Shown piece after piece: positions 34,914-44,447 of a stretch of DNA of 64,000 nucleotides. Under the pieces are notes generated by a model. It was not told where the DNA came from and searched no databases. It saw nothing but the letters and a program-made list of their open reading frames with translations. The translations under genes were made by a program, and so were the position numbers. Origin of the DNA: Priestia iocasae (GTDB lineage: Bacteria; Bacillota; Bacilli; Bacillales; Bacillaceae_H); assembly GCF_016909075.1 (NCBI RefSeq), contig NZ_JAFBFC010000003.1, forward strand, positions 310,001 through 374,000, written 5' to 3'. How positions within the stretch are numbered: position 1 is the stretch's first letter; every line of letters starts with the position of its first letter.

Positions 34914-36299
34914 TTAGTCTTCTTTTAGCTTCATAAAGAATGTAATTGTAAAGGCAATACCAATCGAAATAACCATTCCAATAATATAATGAATTAAGTT
35001 AGATAGACCGAGTGGTGCTGCAATTGCCATCATTGGAATTCCAGTTAAGCCATAAGCATTTGCTGCTACATTCATCAATACAACATATCCTCCACCGACA
35101 GCTCCACCGATTGCTGCAGCAATAAACGGCTTACGTAGCTTCAAGTTCACACCAAAAATAATTGGCTCTGTAATACCAAGGAATGATGATACCGCTCCTG
35201 GAATCGCAATTTCTTTTGTTTTCTTGTTTTTTGTTTTAAAGTAAACCGCTAGGCCAGCTCCTCCTTGTGCAACGTTCGCACAAGCCCAAATTGGTAATAA
35301 AAAGTTCACACCAATACTTGGATTTGCAATCAATCCTGCTTCAATTGCATGGAAACTATGCTGTAATCCTGTTAATACAATAGTTGAGTATAAGCCACCG
35401 AACACGATTCCAGCGACAAAGCCAGCTGTGTTATAAAGTGATTGTAAACCAACTGAAATTAAATCACCAATGTATTTTCCAAATGGACCAATCACAATTA
35501 ATGAAATAAAGCCTGTCATAATCACTGTAACAAACGGTGTAACTAATAAATCAATTGCATTCGGTACAACTTTACGTAACCCTTTTTCAATTTTACTCAT
35601 CACATAAATGGCAAGTAAGATTGGGACAACGGTACCTTGATAGCCTAAGAGCGGAAACTCATAGCCTAGAAACGTCATATACTCCGGCTGTGCATCAGCT
35701 AACGTCCATGGGTTCAATAAATTTGGGTGTGTTAAAATCCCACCAATAACGGCTCCCAAATATGGGTTGGCTCCAAACTCTTTGGCTGCTGAATACCCAA
35801 TTAAGATGGGTAAAATGATAAAGGCTGCACTTGAAAACATGTCTAGTAAAACAAAAAGAGCACTATCTTCGGATACCCATTTGAATGCGCGCATCATACC
35901 AAGTAATCCCATTAGCAAACCACTTGCTACAATCGCTGGGATAATTGGAACGAAGATGTTTGATAAAACACGTGCAAAACGAGCAAACGGGTTCATCTTT
36001 TTCTTCATCTCATCTTGATGATTGACGGCCTCTTCTTTTTGTTCTTCTTGAAGGTCGATTTCTTTAGCAAATGATGCGTATACTTTGTTTACTAATCCTG
36101 TTCCAAAGATGATTTGAAATTGACCGGAATTTGAAAATGCCCCTTTTACATCATCAAGTTCATCAAGACCTTTTTGATCGACCTTGCTTTCATCACGAAG
36201 AACAAGACGAAGGCGTGTTGCACAGTGCTGGGCGCTGACAACGTTTTCTTTACCGCCTAAAAGTGGCACGAGCTTCTTTCCTGTTTCTTTTGGATCCAT
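34914..36299 (-). CDS. sacP: PTS sucrose-type EIIBC transporter
   Basis: A B domain with the phosphorylated cysteine in QHCATRLRLVLRDE is at the N-terminus, followed by ten or so hydrophobic segments of the EIIC domain with GITEPIIFG. The 461-aa length equals that of SacP. It imports and phosphorylates the sugar. With no EIIA domain in this protein it depends on the separate EIIA encoded upstream at 37417. A RAT/terminator precedes it, so expression is by antitermination. Trehalose or another disaccharide cannot be excluded, but the fructokinase supports sucrose. Confidence 0.9.
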   Translation of the reverse strand: MDPKETGKKLVPLLGGKENVVSAQHCATRLRLVLRDESKVDQKGLDELDDVKGAFSNSGQFQIIFGTGLVNKVYASFAKEIDLQEEQKEEAVNHQDEMKKKMNPFARFARVLSNIFVPIIPAIVASGLLMGLLGMMRAFKWVSEDSALFVLLDMFSSAAFIILPILIGYSAAKEFGANPYLGAVIGGILTHPNLLNPWTLADAQPEYMTFLGYEFPLLGYQGTVVPILLAIYVMSKIEKGLRKVVPNAIDLLVTPFVTVIMTGFISLIVIGPFGKYIGDLISVGLQSLYNTAGFVAGIVFGGLYSTIVLTGLQHSFHAIEAGLIANPSIGVNFLLPIWACANVAQGGAGLAVYFKTKNKKTKEIAIPGAVSSFLGITEPIIFGVNLKLRKPFIAAAIGGAVGGGYVVLMNVAANAYGLTGIPMMAIAAPLGLSNLIHYIIGMVISIGIAFTITFFMKLKED

Positions 36300-36363
36300 G
36301 TATAATCCTCCTCTAATTTTTCTTAGGGTTCGTTACTTTCACTCATCTAATAAGTCTAAAAAA

Positions 36364-36435
36364 CAAAAAAGACCTAAAACATAGGCAAAAAAGGATACAA
36401 AAAAAGTGTCCTTTTCTCTACATGTTTTAGGTCTT
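36364..36435 (-). terminator. Conditional terminator before sacP
   Basis: AAGACCTAAAACATG pairs with a downstream TGTTTTAGGTCTT and a T-run follows. The left arm overlaps the antiterminator target, so the two structures exclude each other. An inner AAAGGACAC/GTATCCTTT hairpin lies in the loop. Confidence 0.85.
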
Positions 36436-36458
36436 GCCTGCCTTACCAGTCACAATCC
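36426..36458 (-). promoter_or_regulatory. Ribonucleic antiterminator (RAT) target
   Basis: The minus-strand leader has GGATTGTGACTGG and GGCAGGCAAGACC in the order known for sacPA and sacB leaders. It overlaps the terminator. Binding of the antiterminator made from the gene just upstream should let transcription into sacP. Confidence 0.88.
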
Positions 36459-36552
36459 CGATTTATTGAATCAATACGTTTTCATTTTATCTCCTTCGAC
36501 ATCATTCGTCAATTGTTTTGTTTCTTTTTCGAGCAAGAACAATCACATTCAG

Positions 36553-37380
36553 TCAAATACGATCTTTAATGCGATGAACATGAAGCGTAATATAACCGAT
36601 TTCAGATTCAGGAAATGTAATGTCGTACTCTTCTTTTAAAAACTGCCTAACCTTTTCTGCACATTGAAATGATTGTTCGTATTTCGTTTTCAAAATTGCC
36701 AACATGTCTTCATCCATCGAATGAAACGGCTCTTTTTGCTCAACTCGATTTAACGCAAATCGTAAATGTGTAAGAAGTCGTTGATATGAAATGCTGTCTT
36801 CGTCCATCTTGACGTTTAATTCTTGTTCAATGATTGTAATCATTTCGTTGATTATTGTGGCATGCATCATCGCTTGCTGCATACTCGATGTCTCTAGCTT
36901 TGCCGTGTGAATATGAAGAGCAATGTATCCAGCTTCATCGATTGGCATATCAACATCTAATTGCTTACGAACGTGTTCTACTGCCCATAATCCAATTTCA
37001 TATTCTGGACGGTATAAGGCTTTAATTTCATTTAATAACTTATTTTGAATGGAAATACCTCGTCGCAAGCGTTCAATCGCAAAAGATACATGATCGGTTA
37101 AGGCAATATGGATATGTTCGCTCAACGTCACTTCAAGTTCTTTCTCAGCGTAAGAAATAATATCCTCTGCCACTTCAATATGCTCTTCAGGCAAGTTACG
37201 TAATATTTCTTGAAACTTTTCATTTTCTTCTTTCATGACGAACAGCTTTTCCACTTTCCCCATATTGATTGGATCATTTTTCTTTTTTTGAAATGCAATA
37301 CCAGGGCCCATCGCAATTTTTTCGATGGACCCTTCTTTAATAACCGCTGCATTGTTGTTTAAAACTTTTAAAATCTTCAA
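36553..37380 (-). CDS. sacT: BglG/SacT-family transcriptional antiterminator
   Basis: The 275-aa protein has the CAT RNA-binding domain ([20 protein letters not shown], residues 1-55), then two PRDs with conserved histidines: [30 protein letters not shown] and [11 protein letters not shown]. Phosphorylation of PRD histidines by the PTS controls dimerisation and RNA binding. The RAT site directly downstream is the obvious target. It is separated by 36 bases from the upstream EIIA gene. Confidence 0.92.
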   Translation of the reverse strand: MKILKVLNNNAAVIKEGSIEKIAMGPGIAFQKKKNDPINMGKVEKLFVMKEENEKFQEILRNLPEEHIEVAEDIISYAEKELEVTLSEHIHIALTDHVSFAIERLRRGISIQNKLLNEIKALYRPEYEIGLWAVEHVRKQLDVDMPIDEAGYIALHIHTAKLETSSMQQAMMHATIINEMITIIEQELNVKMDEDSISYQRLLTHLRFALNRVEQKEPFHSMDEDMLAILKTKYEQSFQCAEKVRQFLKEEYDITFPESEIGYITLHVHRIKDRI

Positions 37381-37416
37381 CCTAACGCTCCTCCTCTACA
37401 GGAAGAAGACGATTCA

Positions 37417-37920
37417 TTACTTCATCGTCACTTTCGCAGATTCTGTTTGACCTTTTTGTACAGTACCTTGTGCTACTACATCAAATGAAGCCATTTGATC
37501 ACTGTTTGTAATGACAACTGGTGTAATAGTACTTTTCGCTTTTTGTTTTACAAGCTCTAAGTCGAATGTAACAAGTGGTGAACCAACTTTTACTTTGTCA
37601 CCTTGCTGAATGTGCGCTTCAAATCCTTCGCCTTCCATCGCAACTGTCTCAAGACCGATATGTATAAGTACCTCTGTACCTGCTGCTGTTTTTAAACCAA
37701 TCGCATGTTTTGTATGGAATAGTTGAACCACTTCCCCTTCTACAGGTGAAACAACTTGTCCTTCTGTTGGCTCAATCGCAAATCCATCACCCATCATTTT
37801 TTGTGAGAACACTGGGTCTGGTACTTCGCTTAAAGGTAAAATTGTTCCTGTTAATGGTGCAACAAGTGTTGTATCTTTTGAAACTTCTTTTGATTTACCG
37901 CCAAATAATTTTTTAAACAT
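37417..37920 (-). CDS. PTS glucose-type EIIA (stand-alone)
   Basis: The 167-aa protein has a single EIIA-Glc fold. The phosphorylated histidine is in GTEVLIHIGLETV and the phosphoryl-accepting pocket in HTKHAIGLKT. ATG at 37920 follows AAAGGTG; the codons to 37929 are upstream. It heads the operon EIIA-sacT-sacP-scrK and should donate phosphate to the EIIBC and perhaps to the SacT PRDs. Confidence 0.9.
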   Translation of the reverse strand: MFKKLFGGKSKEVSKDTTLVAPLTGTILPLSEVPDPVFSQKMMGDGFAIEPTEGQVVSPVEGEVVQLFHTKHAIGLKTAAGTEVLIHIGLETVAMEGEGFEAHIQQGDKVKVGSPLVTFDLELVKQKAKSTITPVVITNSDQMASFDVVAQGTVQKGQTESAKVTMK

Positions 37921-38128
37921 GTTAATCACCTTTCTTTTACAGTTGTGTTTTTGTTTTTTAGCTTACCCCATCACACAAGTGTCAAAACAAAAAAAGCATG
38001 AAGAAAGAAATGTACTCTCCTACACGCTTCACATGAAAGTCAATACGTTCATTATTTAAACATGGTTTTTACCGGCTTGTAAATAAAAATGTTTTAAAAA
38101 TAACATTTTTTTCTATTAAATATAAAAT

Positions 38129-38163
38129 CATGGCGAATTACCAATTTTCCGTAATTCGCCATG
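38129..38163 (-). terminator. Terminator of the azoreductase gene
   Basis: CATGGCGAATTAC faces GTAATTCGCCATG, perfect 13-bp stem. Confidence 0.75.
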
Positions 38164-38182
38164 ACCATTTATAGTTTTTAAC

Positions 38183-38809
38183 TTAGAAATTGCGTGCTAC
38201 CTCTTTTGCTTGAGCTTCTGCTTTTGAGAAGATTGCTTCTGCTTCTGCTGGTGCTGCTGCCATACCTTCCGATACGACTAGTTGGAAATCTGTAATGCCG
38301 ATAAAACTCATTACGGCACGTAGATAGCTTTGTGTGTGCTCAAGTTCTGCTGCTGGACCTTCGGAATAAACACCGCCACGAGCTTCTAGTAAAACCACTT
38401 TCTTGTCCCCTGCTAACCCAACTGGACCATTTTCTGTATATTTGAATGTTTTTCCTGCCATTGCGATGTTATCAATGTATGCTTTCATTAATGGTGGGAA
38501 GCTAAAGTTCCACATTGGCGCCGAGAAAACAATTTTATCTGCTGCTAAAAATTGATCTACTAATTCTGTCATACGTGTTACTTTTGCTAATTCTTCAGCC
38601 GTTAATTCTTGACCACTTGCTGCTTTTCCCCACGCACTTAACACGTCACCATCGATGAACGGAATGTTTTCATTGTACACATCTAACGTAGTCACTGTAT
38701 CTGTTTGGTTCTCTGATTGATATGCATCTAAAAATGCATTTGCTAATCGTGCTGAAAATGATGCTTCATCTGTTTTAGGGTTTACTTTTACATATAATAC
38801 GTTTGCCAT
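38183..38809 (-). CDS. azoR: FMN-dependent NADH-azoreductase
   Basis: The flavodoxin-like fold begins MANVLYVKVNPKTDEAS and has APMWNFSFPPLMKAYIDNI and EARGGVYSEGPAAELEHT, the AzoR family motifs. Such enzymes reduce quinones and azo compounds and protect against quinone stress. ATG at 38809 follows AGGAG. A perfect-spaced promoter and an MhqR-box-like sequence lie in the leader (38902-38949). 208 aa. Confidence 0.9.
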   Translation of the reverse strand: MANVLYVKVNPKTDEASFSARLANAFLDAYQSENQTDTVTTLDVYNENIPFIDGDVLSAWGKAASGQELTAEELAKVTRMTELVDQFLAADKIVFSAPMWNFSFPPLMKAYIDNIAMAGKTFKYTENGPVGLAGDKKVVLLEARGGVYSEGPAAELEHTQSYLRAVMSFIGITDFQLVVSEGMAAAPAEAEAIFSKAEAQAKEVARNF

Positions 38810-38875
38810 ATTTCTCATCTCCTCAAAGTTGTTAATTCATATATTTTTAATTAAGTCTATCTTACATAAAAAATA

Positions 38876-38905
38876 GATAAATCATTTATCGTTAAATCAT
38901 TTATC
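38876..38905. repeat. Tandem GATAAATCATTTATC palindromes
   Basis: Two 15-bp sequences, GATAAATCATTTATC and GTTAAATCATTTATC, lie head to tail between the azoR promoter and start. The first is a perfect palindrome around one base, as expected for an operator. Confidence 0.5.
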
Positions 38906-38949
38906 TTTACTTCGAGATTTATTATATAACGACTTTTATTTACCGTCAA
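38902..38949 (-). promoter_or_regulatory. azoR promoter with MhqR-box-like operator
   Basis: TTGACG (38944-38949) and TATAAT (38921-38926) are 17 bases apart. Right after the -10 element 18 bases (38902-38919) match the B. subtilis MhqR box TATCTCGAATTCGAGATA at 14 of 18 positions. MhqR represses azoR2 in B. subtilis. Confidence 0.55.
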
Positions 38950-39108
38950 CTCTTTTGGTTAAAATATTTTTACTTCAAAATAAATTAAGTTGTTTTGCTT
39001 TTAAATGCCTACTTAACCACCACTACTTGCAGGAATGATCAACCTGCTTTATCAATACTTCGCCTTCCTTCAACTCAGTTTTAAACGATCAGACTACATG
39101 AAATTGAT

Positions 39109-39167
39109 AAAAAACACCTCTTCCACTCTATTCCTCAATGATGATGAATGAAAAGTGGAAGAGGCAT
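39109..39167 (-). terminator. Terminator
   Basis: GCCTCTTCCACTTTTC faces GAGTGGAAGAGGTGTTTTTT on the minus strand, after the gene at 39176. Confidence 0.85.
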
Positions 39168-39175
39168 TTAGTTTA

Positions 39176-39559
39176 TTAGAAGCACTGAAACTCGCGAATT
39201 GTCCGTAAGTCAAGACCAGAATACACCCAGAAGAATCCAGTCCATCTAAATCCTGCTACAGATTTGCGACCTACATATGTTGGATAAAACCAGAACTGTC
39301 GCCCGTTATTTTGCCAAATATACGTATAGCGGAATAAACAGCTTCTGATAGCACCAGGGTCAACCGCAAGTAAAGATGGGCCACTAGCGCTACTAGCACT
39401 TAATTGGGGTGTAAAGGAAGGTGGTGGGGATGTCGGCGGTTGTACCCCTCCTTGACCTCCTTGACCTGGCGGTGGTGATGATGGAAATCCTGGAGGAAAT
39501 GATTGTCCTCCTCCCCCAATTGGAATACCAATAAACCTCGGATCATATGGATAGTACAT
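39176..39559 (-). CDS. Pro/Gly-rich protein with aromatic C-terminus, possible spore protein
   Basis: The 127-aa product starts MYYPYDPRFIGIPIGGGGQS, has a long Pro/Gly/Ser/Gln stretch (residues ~18-55) and ends in a Trp/Tyr/Phe-rich compact domain (IWQNNGRQFWFYPTYVGRKS). ATG at 39559 follows AAAGGGG. Low-complexity Tyr/Pro openings are common in coat proteins, so a spore role is possible. Family not recognised. Confidence 0.6.
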   Translation of the reverse strand: MYYPYDPRFIGIPIGGGGQSFPPGFPSSPPPGQGGQGGVQPPTSPPPSFTPQLSASSASGPSLLAVDPGAIRSCLFRYTYIWQNNGRQFWFYPTYVGRKSVAGFRWTGFFWVYSGLDLRTIREFQCF

Positions 39560-39630
39560 GTTTTTTACCCCTTTCAATGACTTTGGCATACTAACATACA
39601 ATATGCGTCTCTGAAGGGATAGGTGAATGT

Positions 39631-40209
39631 CTATTCGGTTTTAGGCGGAGCAGGCGTCGTCGTATCCTCTGCTTGGGGAAAGAAACGTTCAATTTTACCA
39701 TATATATAAAAGATGACAATTAAGGTGAGTCCTAAGATAAGTGGATGCTGAATAAACTTTTTTACAAAGACATCTTCATTTGCTGGTATTCTTTTCAAAA
39801 TAATGAATAGGATGAACATTGACCAAAAAAGAGCGAGCAGCGAAAAGAAAAGCCATACACTATGAGCTTGTTCAATGGAAACGACTTGAATTACCCATAC
39901 GCCTATGATTCCACTTATCATACCTGAAAACGAGCCCACTACAATCGCAAATGTGGAAACAGGAATGGCTACAAACCAGCCAACACCTAATCCAATAAAA
40001 GAACCAAATAGAGTGGCCATAAATGGTGGTTGTGCAAAAAAGAAATAACTCCCCATCCCTACTAAAAATCCTACATTCGCTCCTACAATCATTGAAACGA
40101 ATGTTCCTACCTTCGCTTGAACGTGAATATGATAGCGTGTCATATAGAAGCATGTCCAAAGAAGAAATAAAAGTAAGACTTGTACTATGATAAGTTCTCC
40201 CATCGTCAT
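39631..40209 (-). CDS. Polytopic membrane protein of unknown function
   Basis: 192 aa with about six hydrophobic segments and several Gly-rich helix contacts (GANVGFLVGMGSYFFF, GSFIGLGVGWFVAIPVSTFA); the C-terminus is a short Pro/Thr tail. It lies 71 bases upstream of the Pro/Gly-rich gene on the same strand. No family is recognised. Confidence 0.6.
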   Translation of the reverse strand: MTMGELIIVQVLLLFLLWTCFYMTRYHIHVQAKVGTFVSMIVGANVGFLVGMGSYFFFAQPPFMATLFGSFIGLGVGWFVAIPVSTFAIVVGSFSGMISGIIGVWVIQVVSIEQAHSVWLFFSLLALFWSMFILFIILKRIPANEDVFVKKFIQHPLILGLTLIVIFYIYGKIERFFPQAEDTTTPAPPKTE

Positions 40210-40426
40210 CTCGTTCTCTCCTATTCTCTCTTAATCTATGTTCTACTATATGCGCACTCTTCTTTCTATATGATTTGATATAGAAAATATCAAATAAAGG
40301 CATCCTCTCTTTTTCCACATTACACCAAGTGTATACTCATGCAAAAATCCTATTTATGTTGTATGATGGTTCATGTATAATTAAGTGCTGTATTGTGTTG
40401 AGAATTACGATTGACAGGTGAATATA

Positions 40427-41593
40427 ATGAGTGAAAATCAAACGAATGTTAGTAGATTCGATTGGAATCTAGCCTTTATTTTGTTCCTCTTTTTTTGTGT
40501 AAGTAGTATTGCCATTTATAGTGCACAAGCTATTGGTCAGTATGGTGAAAACTTCTTAGTTAAACAAGTTGCTTTTTACATCATTGGATCTGTGATTATA
40601 GCGGTTGTTATGCGTTTCGACTCAGAACAATTTCAAAAATTATCATGGGTGTTATATGGACTAGGTAACTTACTCTTAATTTTATTAATTGTCGCTCCTC
40701 AAGGTATCGCTCCTGAAATTAACGGAGCTAAAAGTTGGTTTCGACTACCAGGTTTTTCATTGCAGCCTTCTGAATTTATGAAAGTCTTTTTAATTATTGC
40801 TTTAAGCACTGTCATTACAAAACATAACGAAAAATATCGGATTCGTCACATCAGAGAAGATTTCATTCTTCTTTTTAAAATGGGATTAACGTTATCTCTC
40901 CCTTTGCTGTTAATTATGCAACAGCCTGACTTAGGTACAGCGTTAGTGTTTCTTGCTATTTTTTCAGGTCTTGTTTTTGTGTCAGGTGTTACATGGAAAA
41001 TTATCGTTCCTATCTTCTTAGGAGGAGCAACGCTAGGGGGCTCTATTCTAGCACTTGTGATCTATGCTCCTGATTTACTAGAGAAATATCTAAAAGTAAA
41101 AGCGTATCAATTTGGTCGTATTTACTCATGGCTTGATCCATATACATATAGTGGTGCGGAAGGATATCACCTAAAGAAATCGCTAGAAGCTATTGGATCA
41201 GGAATGGTAAACGGTAAAGGTTTTGCAAATGGTGTGGTGTACTTGCCAGAGAGTCATACCGACTTTATCTTTGCAGTAATCGGTGAAGAGTTTGGATTTA
41301 TCGGTGGTAGTATTGTTATTAGCTTATTTTTCGTGCTAATTTATTACTTAATCAAGCTTGGTCTCGAAACACGTAATGAATTTAATTCCTACTTATGTGT
41401 TGGTGTAATCGCTATGATTACCTTCCATGTTTTTCAAAACATTGGCATGACGATTCAAGTTTTACCTATCACAGGAATTCCTCTTCCATTTATCTCTTAT
41501 GGAGGAAGTTCTTTAATGGGTAACATGTTAGCGATGGGCTTAATGTTTAGCGTATCTTATCACTATAAACGATACATGTTTGGCTCAGAATAA
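40427..41593 (+). CDS. RodA/FtsW/SpoVE-family peptidoglycan polymerase
   Basis: About ten membrane helices and the SEDS motifs are present: QPSEFMKVFLIIAL, QQPDLGTALVFLAIF, SHTDFIFAVIGEEFGFIGG and GIPLPFISYGGSSL. The family polymerises glycan strands from lipid II during rod elongation. The 388-aa size and sequence are closest to RodA, but other SEDS copies exist in Bacillus. ATG at 40427 is preferred over the open GTG at 40418. Confidence 0.9.
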   Translation: MSENQTNVSRFDWNLAFILFLFFCVSSIAIYSAQAIGQYGENFLVKQVAFYIIGSVIIAVVMRFDSEQFQKLSWVLYGLGNLLLILLIVAPQGIAPEINGAKSWFRLPGFSLQPSEFMKVFLIIALSTVITKHNEKYRIRHIREDFILLFKMGLTLSLPLLLIMQQPDLGTALVFLAIFSGLVFVSGVTWKIIVPIFLGGATLGGSILALVIYAPDLLEKYLKVKAYQFGRIYSWLDPYTYSGAEGYHLKKSLEAIGSGMVNGKGFANGVVYLPESHTDFIFAVIGEEFGFIGGSIVISLFFVLIYYLIKLGLETRNEFNSYLCVGVIAMITFHVFQNIGMTIQVLPITGIPLPFISYGGSSLMGNMLAMGLMFSVSYHYKRYMFGSE

Positions 41594-41612
41594 GATCACA
41601 ATTGAACGAAGC

Positions 41613-41670
41613 AAAAAACCTTGCCTACTAGATCCAGTAAAATTTATGGATAGATGGGCAAGGCTTTTTT
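41613..41670 (+). terminator. CCCTTGCC-family hairpin, copy C
   Basis: AAAAAACCTTGCC faces GGCAAGGCTTTTTT; the inner arms are GATCCA and TGGATAGAT. It ends the rodA-like gene. Confidence 0.8.
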
Positions 41671-41741
41671 ATGTTTACTTCCTACTTTTCTCGGGTACAT
41701 CTTTCATAACAGTAATCATAGACTAGAAAGGAAGATGAAAG

Positions 41742-41897
41742 ATGGAAAACAGAGATTATAAAGTAGAGCGCAGAGAAACAAAAAGAGATAGTGGAAAGGT
41801 AATGTCTACATTTATTAAATATGCTGCGTATTTAATTATCTTTTTCGGTGTGATTTGGTTTTTAATCAACTATCTTTTACCAATGTTTCAAGGGTAA
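41742..41897 (+). CDS. 51-aa single-pass membrane protein
   Basis: The product begins MENRDYKVERRETKRDSG, basic and soluble, and has one hydrophobic helix (YLIIFFGVIWFLINYLLPMF) to the end. AAAGGAAG lies a few bases before ATG. A tail-anchored-like topology is predicted. Family not recognised. Confidence 0.6.
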   Translation: MENRDYKVERRETKRDSGKVMSTFIKYAAYLIIFFGVIWFLINYLLPMFQG

Positions 41898-41982
41898 TCA
41901 TCTTGAAATCACGATCTCCTTTATGGTATAGTACAATAAAGAAAGCGCTTACATGTGTTGTTCATAAAAGGAGATGATTGCG

Positions 41983-42153
41983 ATGATGGATTACCAGTAT
42001 CGACGCAAAGCATACGAAATCTTATCTGAACAAAAAGAAGAAGTCATTGAAGAATGTAAGCAGACCTATACAACGAATAAATATAATCATGTACTCAAAA
42101 GCATGACGCTAAGTATATCAGCATTTTTCGCATGGATAAATGATACGTTTTAA
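41983..42153 (+). CDS. 56-aa hypothetical protein
   Basis: The frame starts MMDYQYRRKAYEILSEQKEE after AAAAGGAG and ends SISAFFAWINDTF. It is a short helical protein with no known motif. A terminator follows immediately. A GAAAGCGCTTACA catabolite-like sequence at 41941-41953 precedes it. Confidence 0.5.
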   Translation: MMDYQYRRKAYEILSEQKEEVIEECKQTYTTNKYNHVLKSMTLSISAFFAWINDTF

Positions 42154-42188
42154 AAAGCCGCACGGGATATTTTCCCGAGCGGCTTTTT
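42152..42188. terminator. Bidirectional terminator
   Basis: AAAAAGCCGC-GGGA faces TCCC-GCGGCTTTTT between convergent genes. Confidence 0.9.
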
Positions 42189-42192
42189 AAAA

Positions 42193-43644
42193 TTAATGTC
42201 CTGAAACAGAATGTAAGCCGAGACGATCAACAATTTGCTGACTTTCTGCATTTAATCCTGTCACAACGACTTGTTTATTTAACTTTTTATATTTTTGCAT
42301 CACTTTTGCAATTCCCGTAACGGCAGATTGATCCCATACATGAGAATGAGTAAAATCAATATGAATCACTTCTGGATCTTTTTGATAGTCAAATTCATCA
42401 ATAAAGTAACTCATTGTACCAAAGAATAGTTGTCCAGATACAGAATAAACCTTTACCCCGTTTTCAAGCTTTGAAGTTGTACGGATTTTTGCCATTTTCC
42501 AGCCAAATGTAACAGCACTTAAGACAATTCCTAACATAACACCTAACGCTAAGTTATGTGTGTATACGACAACTGCTACTGTTACAACCATCACAACCGC
42601 ATCCGATACCGGGTAACGCTTTAAGTCTTTTAATGACTGCCAATCAAATGTTCCAATTGATACCATAAACATAACTCCAACAAGAGCTGCCATTGGAATT
42701 TGTGTGACAACATCTCCTAATACAATGATTAAGAATAATAAAAACACACCGGCAATAAGAGCAGATAATCGCCCTCGACCACCTGACTTCACATTGATGA
42801 CTGACTGACCAATCATTGCACAACCAGCCATTCCACCAAAGAAACCAGTCACAATGTTCGCAATTCCTTGTCCACGCGCTTCTTTGTTTTTATCAGACTT
42901 AGTTTCTGTTGCTTCGTCAACAATCGTTGCTGTTAACAGAGACTCTAATAAACCAACAATCGCAAGCGGTAGTGAATAAGGTAAGATAATCATTAATGTT
43001 TCCAATGATAACTCAACCATTGGAATATGGAAGACTGGTAATGAGCGAGTAATCGCCCCCATATCTCCAACTGTCTTTAAATCGAGTCCTCCAAAGATTG
43101 CAACTGCTGTCATGAAGACAATCGCAATAAGTGGAGATGGTACAGCCTTTGTAACCATCGGCAATAAATAAATGATTGCAAGCGTTCCAGCAACCATCGT
43201 ATACATCATCCAGTTAGCACCAACAAAGTGCGGTAGCTGTGCTGTAAAGATTAAAATAGCCAGTGAATTGACAAAACCAATCATAACCGTTTGCGGAAGG
43301 AATGACATAAATCTGCCAACTTTTAATACCCCTAGAATAATTTGAATAATTCCTGTTAGCACCGTTGCAGCAAATAAATATTCGATTCCATGATCTCTCA
43401 CAAGGTTAATCATTAATAACGCCATTGCTCCTGTTGCCGCCGAAATCATACCAGGACGCCCACCTGTAAAAGCAATGACTACTGCAATACAAAATGAAGC
43501 GTATAATCCAACCATTGGATCTACACCTGCAATAATAGCAAAGGCAATTGCCTCAGGAATCAGCGCAAGCGCAACCGTCATCCCTGATAATACGTCACCT
43601 CTGACGTTTGAGAACCATTCTTGCTTGAATGTTGCTAGGTTCAT
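42193..43644 (-). CDS. SulP-family inorganic anion transporter
   Basis: The membrane domain has the SulP opening ([36 protein letters not shown]) and [21 protein letters not shown]-terminal STAS domain (residues ~385-480) contains [22 protein letters not shown]. Sulfate, bicarbonate or other anions are possible substrates. A GACTTTCG/CGAAAGT hairpin is in the leader at 43679-43700. 483 aa. Confidence 0.9.
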   Translation of the reverse strand: MNLATFKQEWFSNVRGDVLSGMTVALALIPEAIAFAIIAGVDPMVGLYASFCIAVVIAFTGGRPGMISAATGAMALLMINLVRDHGIEYLFAATVLTGIIQIILGVLKVGRFMSFLPQTVMIGFVNSLAILIFTAQLPHFVGANWMMYTMVAGTLAIIYLLPMVTKAVPSPLIAIVFMTAVAIFGGLDLKTVGDMGAITRSLPVFHIPMVELSLETLMIILPYSLPLAIVGLLESLLTATIVDEATETKSDKNKEARGQGIANIVTGFFGGMAGCAMIGQSVINVKSGGRGRLSALIAGVFLLFLIIVLGDVVTQIPMAALVGVMFMVSIGTFDWQSLKDLKRYPVSDAVVMVVTVAVVVYTHNLALGVMLGIVLSAVTFGWKMAKIRTTSKLENGVKVYSVSGQLFFGTMSYFIDEFDYQKDPEVIHIDFTHSHVWDQSAVTGIAKVMQKYKKLNKQVVVTGLNAESQQIVDRLGLHSVSGH

Positions 43645-43678
43645 TTCATCACCTCATATTCAATTTTTAAACCATACT

Positions 43679-43702
43679 GACTTTCGACTCTCACGAAAGT
43701 CG
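43679..43702 (-). promoter_or_regulatory. Leader hairpin of the SulP gene
   Basis: ACTTTCG faces CGAAAGT over a 7-base loop, 35-60 bases before the start codon. It matches no riboswitch that I recognise. Confidence 0.3.
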
Positions 43703-43851
43703 GGACCGATAACAACGAAAAACATCATAACATAGATTAAAATGATTGCAAACACCTATGAAAACGATTAAAAACTGGCTTTTTCTACTTTTTTCTTTCA
43801 ATTTCTCTTGTTTTCTCCCTTCCTCATTCTTTTGACACATTTTTGTAACAT

Positions 43852-43883
43852 AAAAAAACGCAAGCCGTATGGCTTACGTTTTT
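43852..43883 (-). terminator. Terminator
   Basis: AAAAACG-AAGCC faces GGCTT-CGTTTTT after the CBS-protein gene. Confidence 0.85.
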
Positions 43884-43932
43884 GATGAACATTTAATGAG
43901 AATGAAATGAATGAACTATTAGTTTATCTTTA

Positions 43933-44346
43933 TTAACATTCTTTTTCAGAAATGTGAGATAGTGCCTGCCCAGCACTTTGGTCTGCTTGTTGACGTACAG
44001 AAAGATCTCCTAAAGAAACCATTCCCACTAAGCTTCCGTTTTCGATAACGGGTAAACGTCGAATTTGATTCTGAGACATAATGCTTGCTGCTTCTTCTAA
44101 AGATGCATCAGGTGATACTGAAATGACGTGATTTGACATAACGCTTGATACGTTTGAGTTAGCATTACCAGATGTTAGTCCACGTACAACCATATCACGA
44201 TCTGTAATCATTCCAACAACTTGGTTGTTTTCCACAACAGGTAACGCTCCAATATTAGATGACTGCATTTTAGAAGCAACTGAACTTAAAGCGTCTTGAT
44301 TCGAACAGCTTTGAACATTTGAACTCATAACATCACGAACTCGCAT
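43933..44346 (-). CDS. Two-CBS-domain protein (YhcV-like)
   Basis: The 137-aa protein consists of two CBS motifs: MRVRDVMSSNVQSCSNQDAL, and NHVISVSPDASLEEAASIMS with MSQNQIRRLPVIENGSLVGM. CBS pairs bind adenosyl nucleotides. It lies about 100 bases after the riboswitch-controlled 57-aa gene on the same strand, with no clear terminator between, so it could be co-transcribed. Confidence 0.85.
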   Translation of the reverse strand: MRVRDVMSSNVQSCSNQDALSSVASKMQSSNIGALPVVENNQVVGMITDRDMVVRGLTSGNANSNVSSVMSNHVISVSPDASLEEAASIMSQNQIRRLPVIENGSLVGMVSLGDLSVRQQADQSAGQALSHISEKEC

Positions 44347-44447
44347 ACGTAAATCCCCTCCTGTAAGATAAGTTACAGAAGTATTATGTGATGATTAGTC
44401 GTTTCTATCCGACTTATCGTCCTCCAAATTTTGATAGCAGATTTGGC

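Noticed and set aside
37930-38128. A second RAT element before the EIIA gene
   Set aside because: A hairpin-like stretch is present, but the GGATTG...GCAGGCAAGACC pattern was not found.
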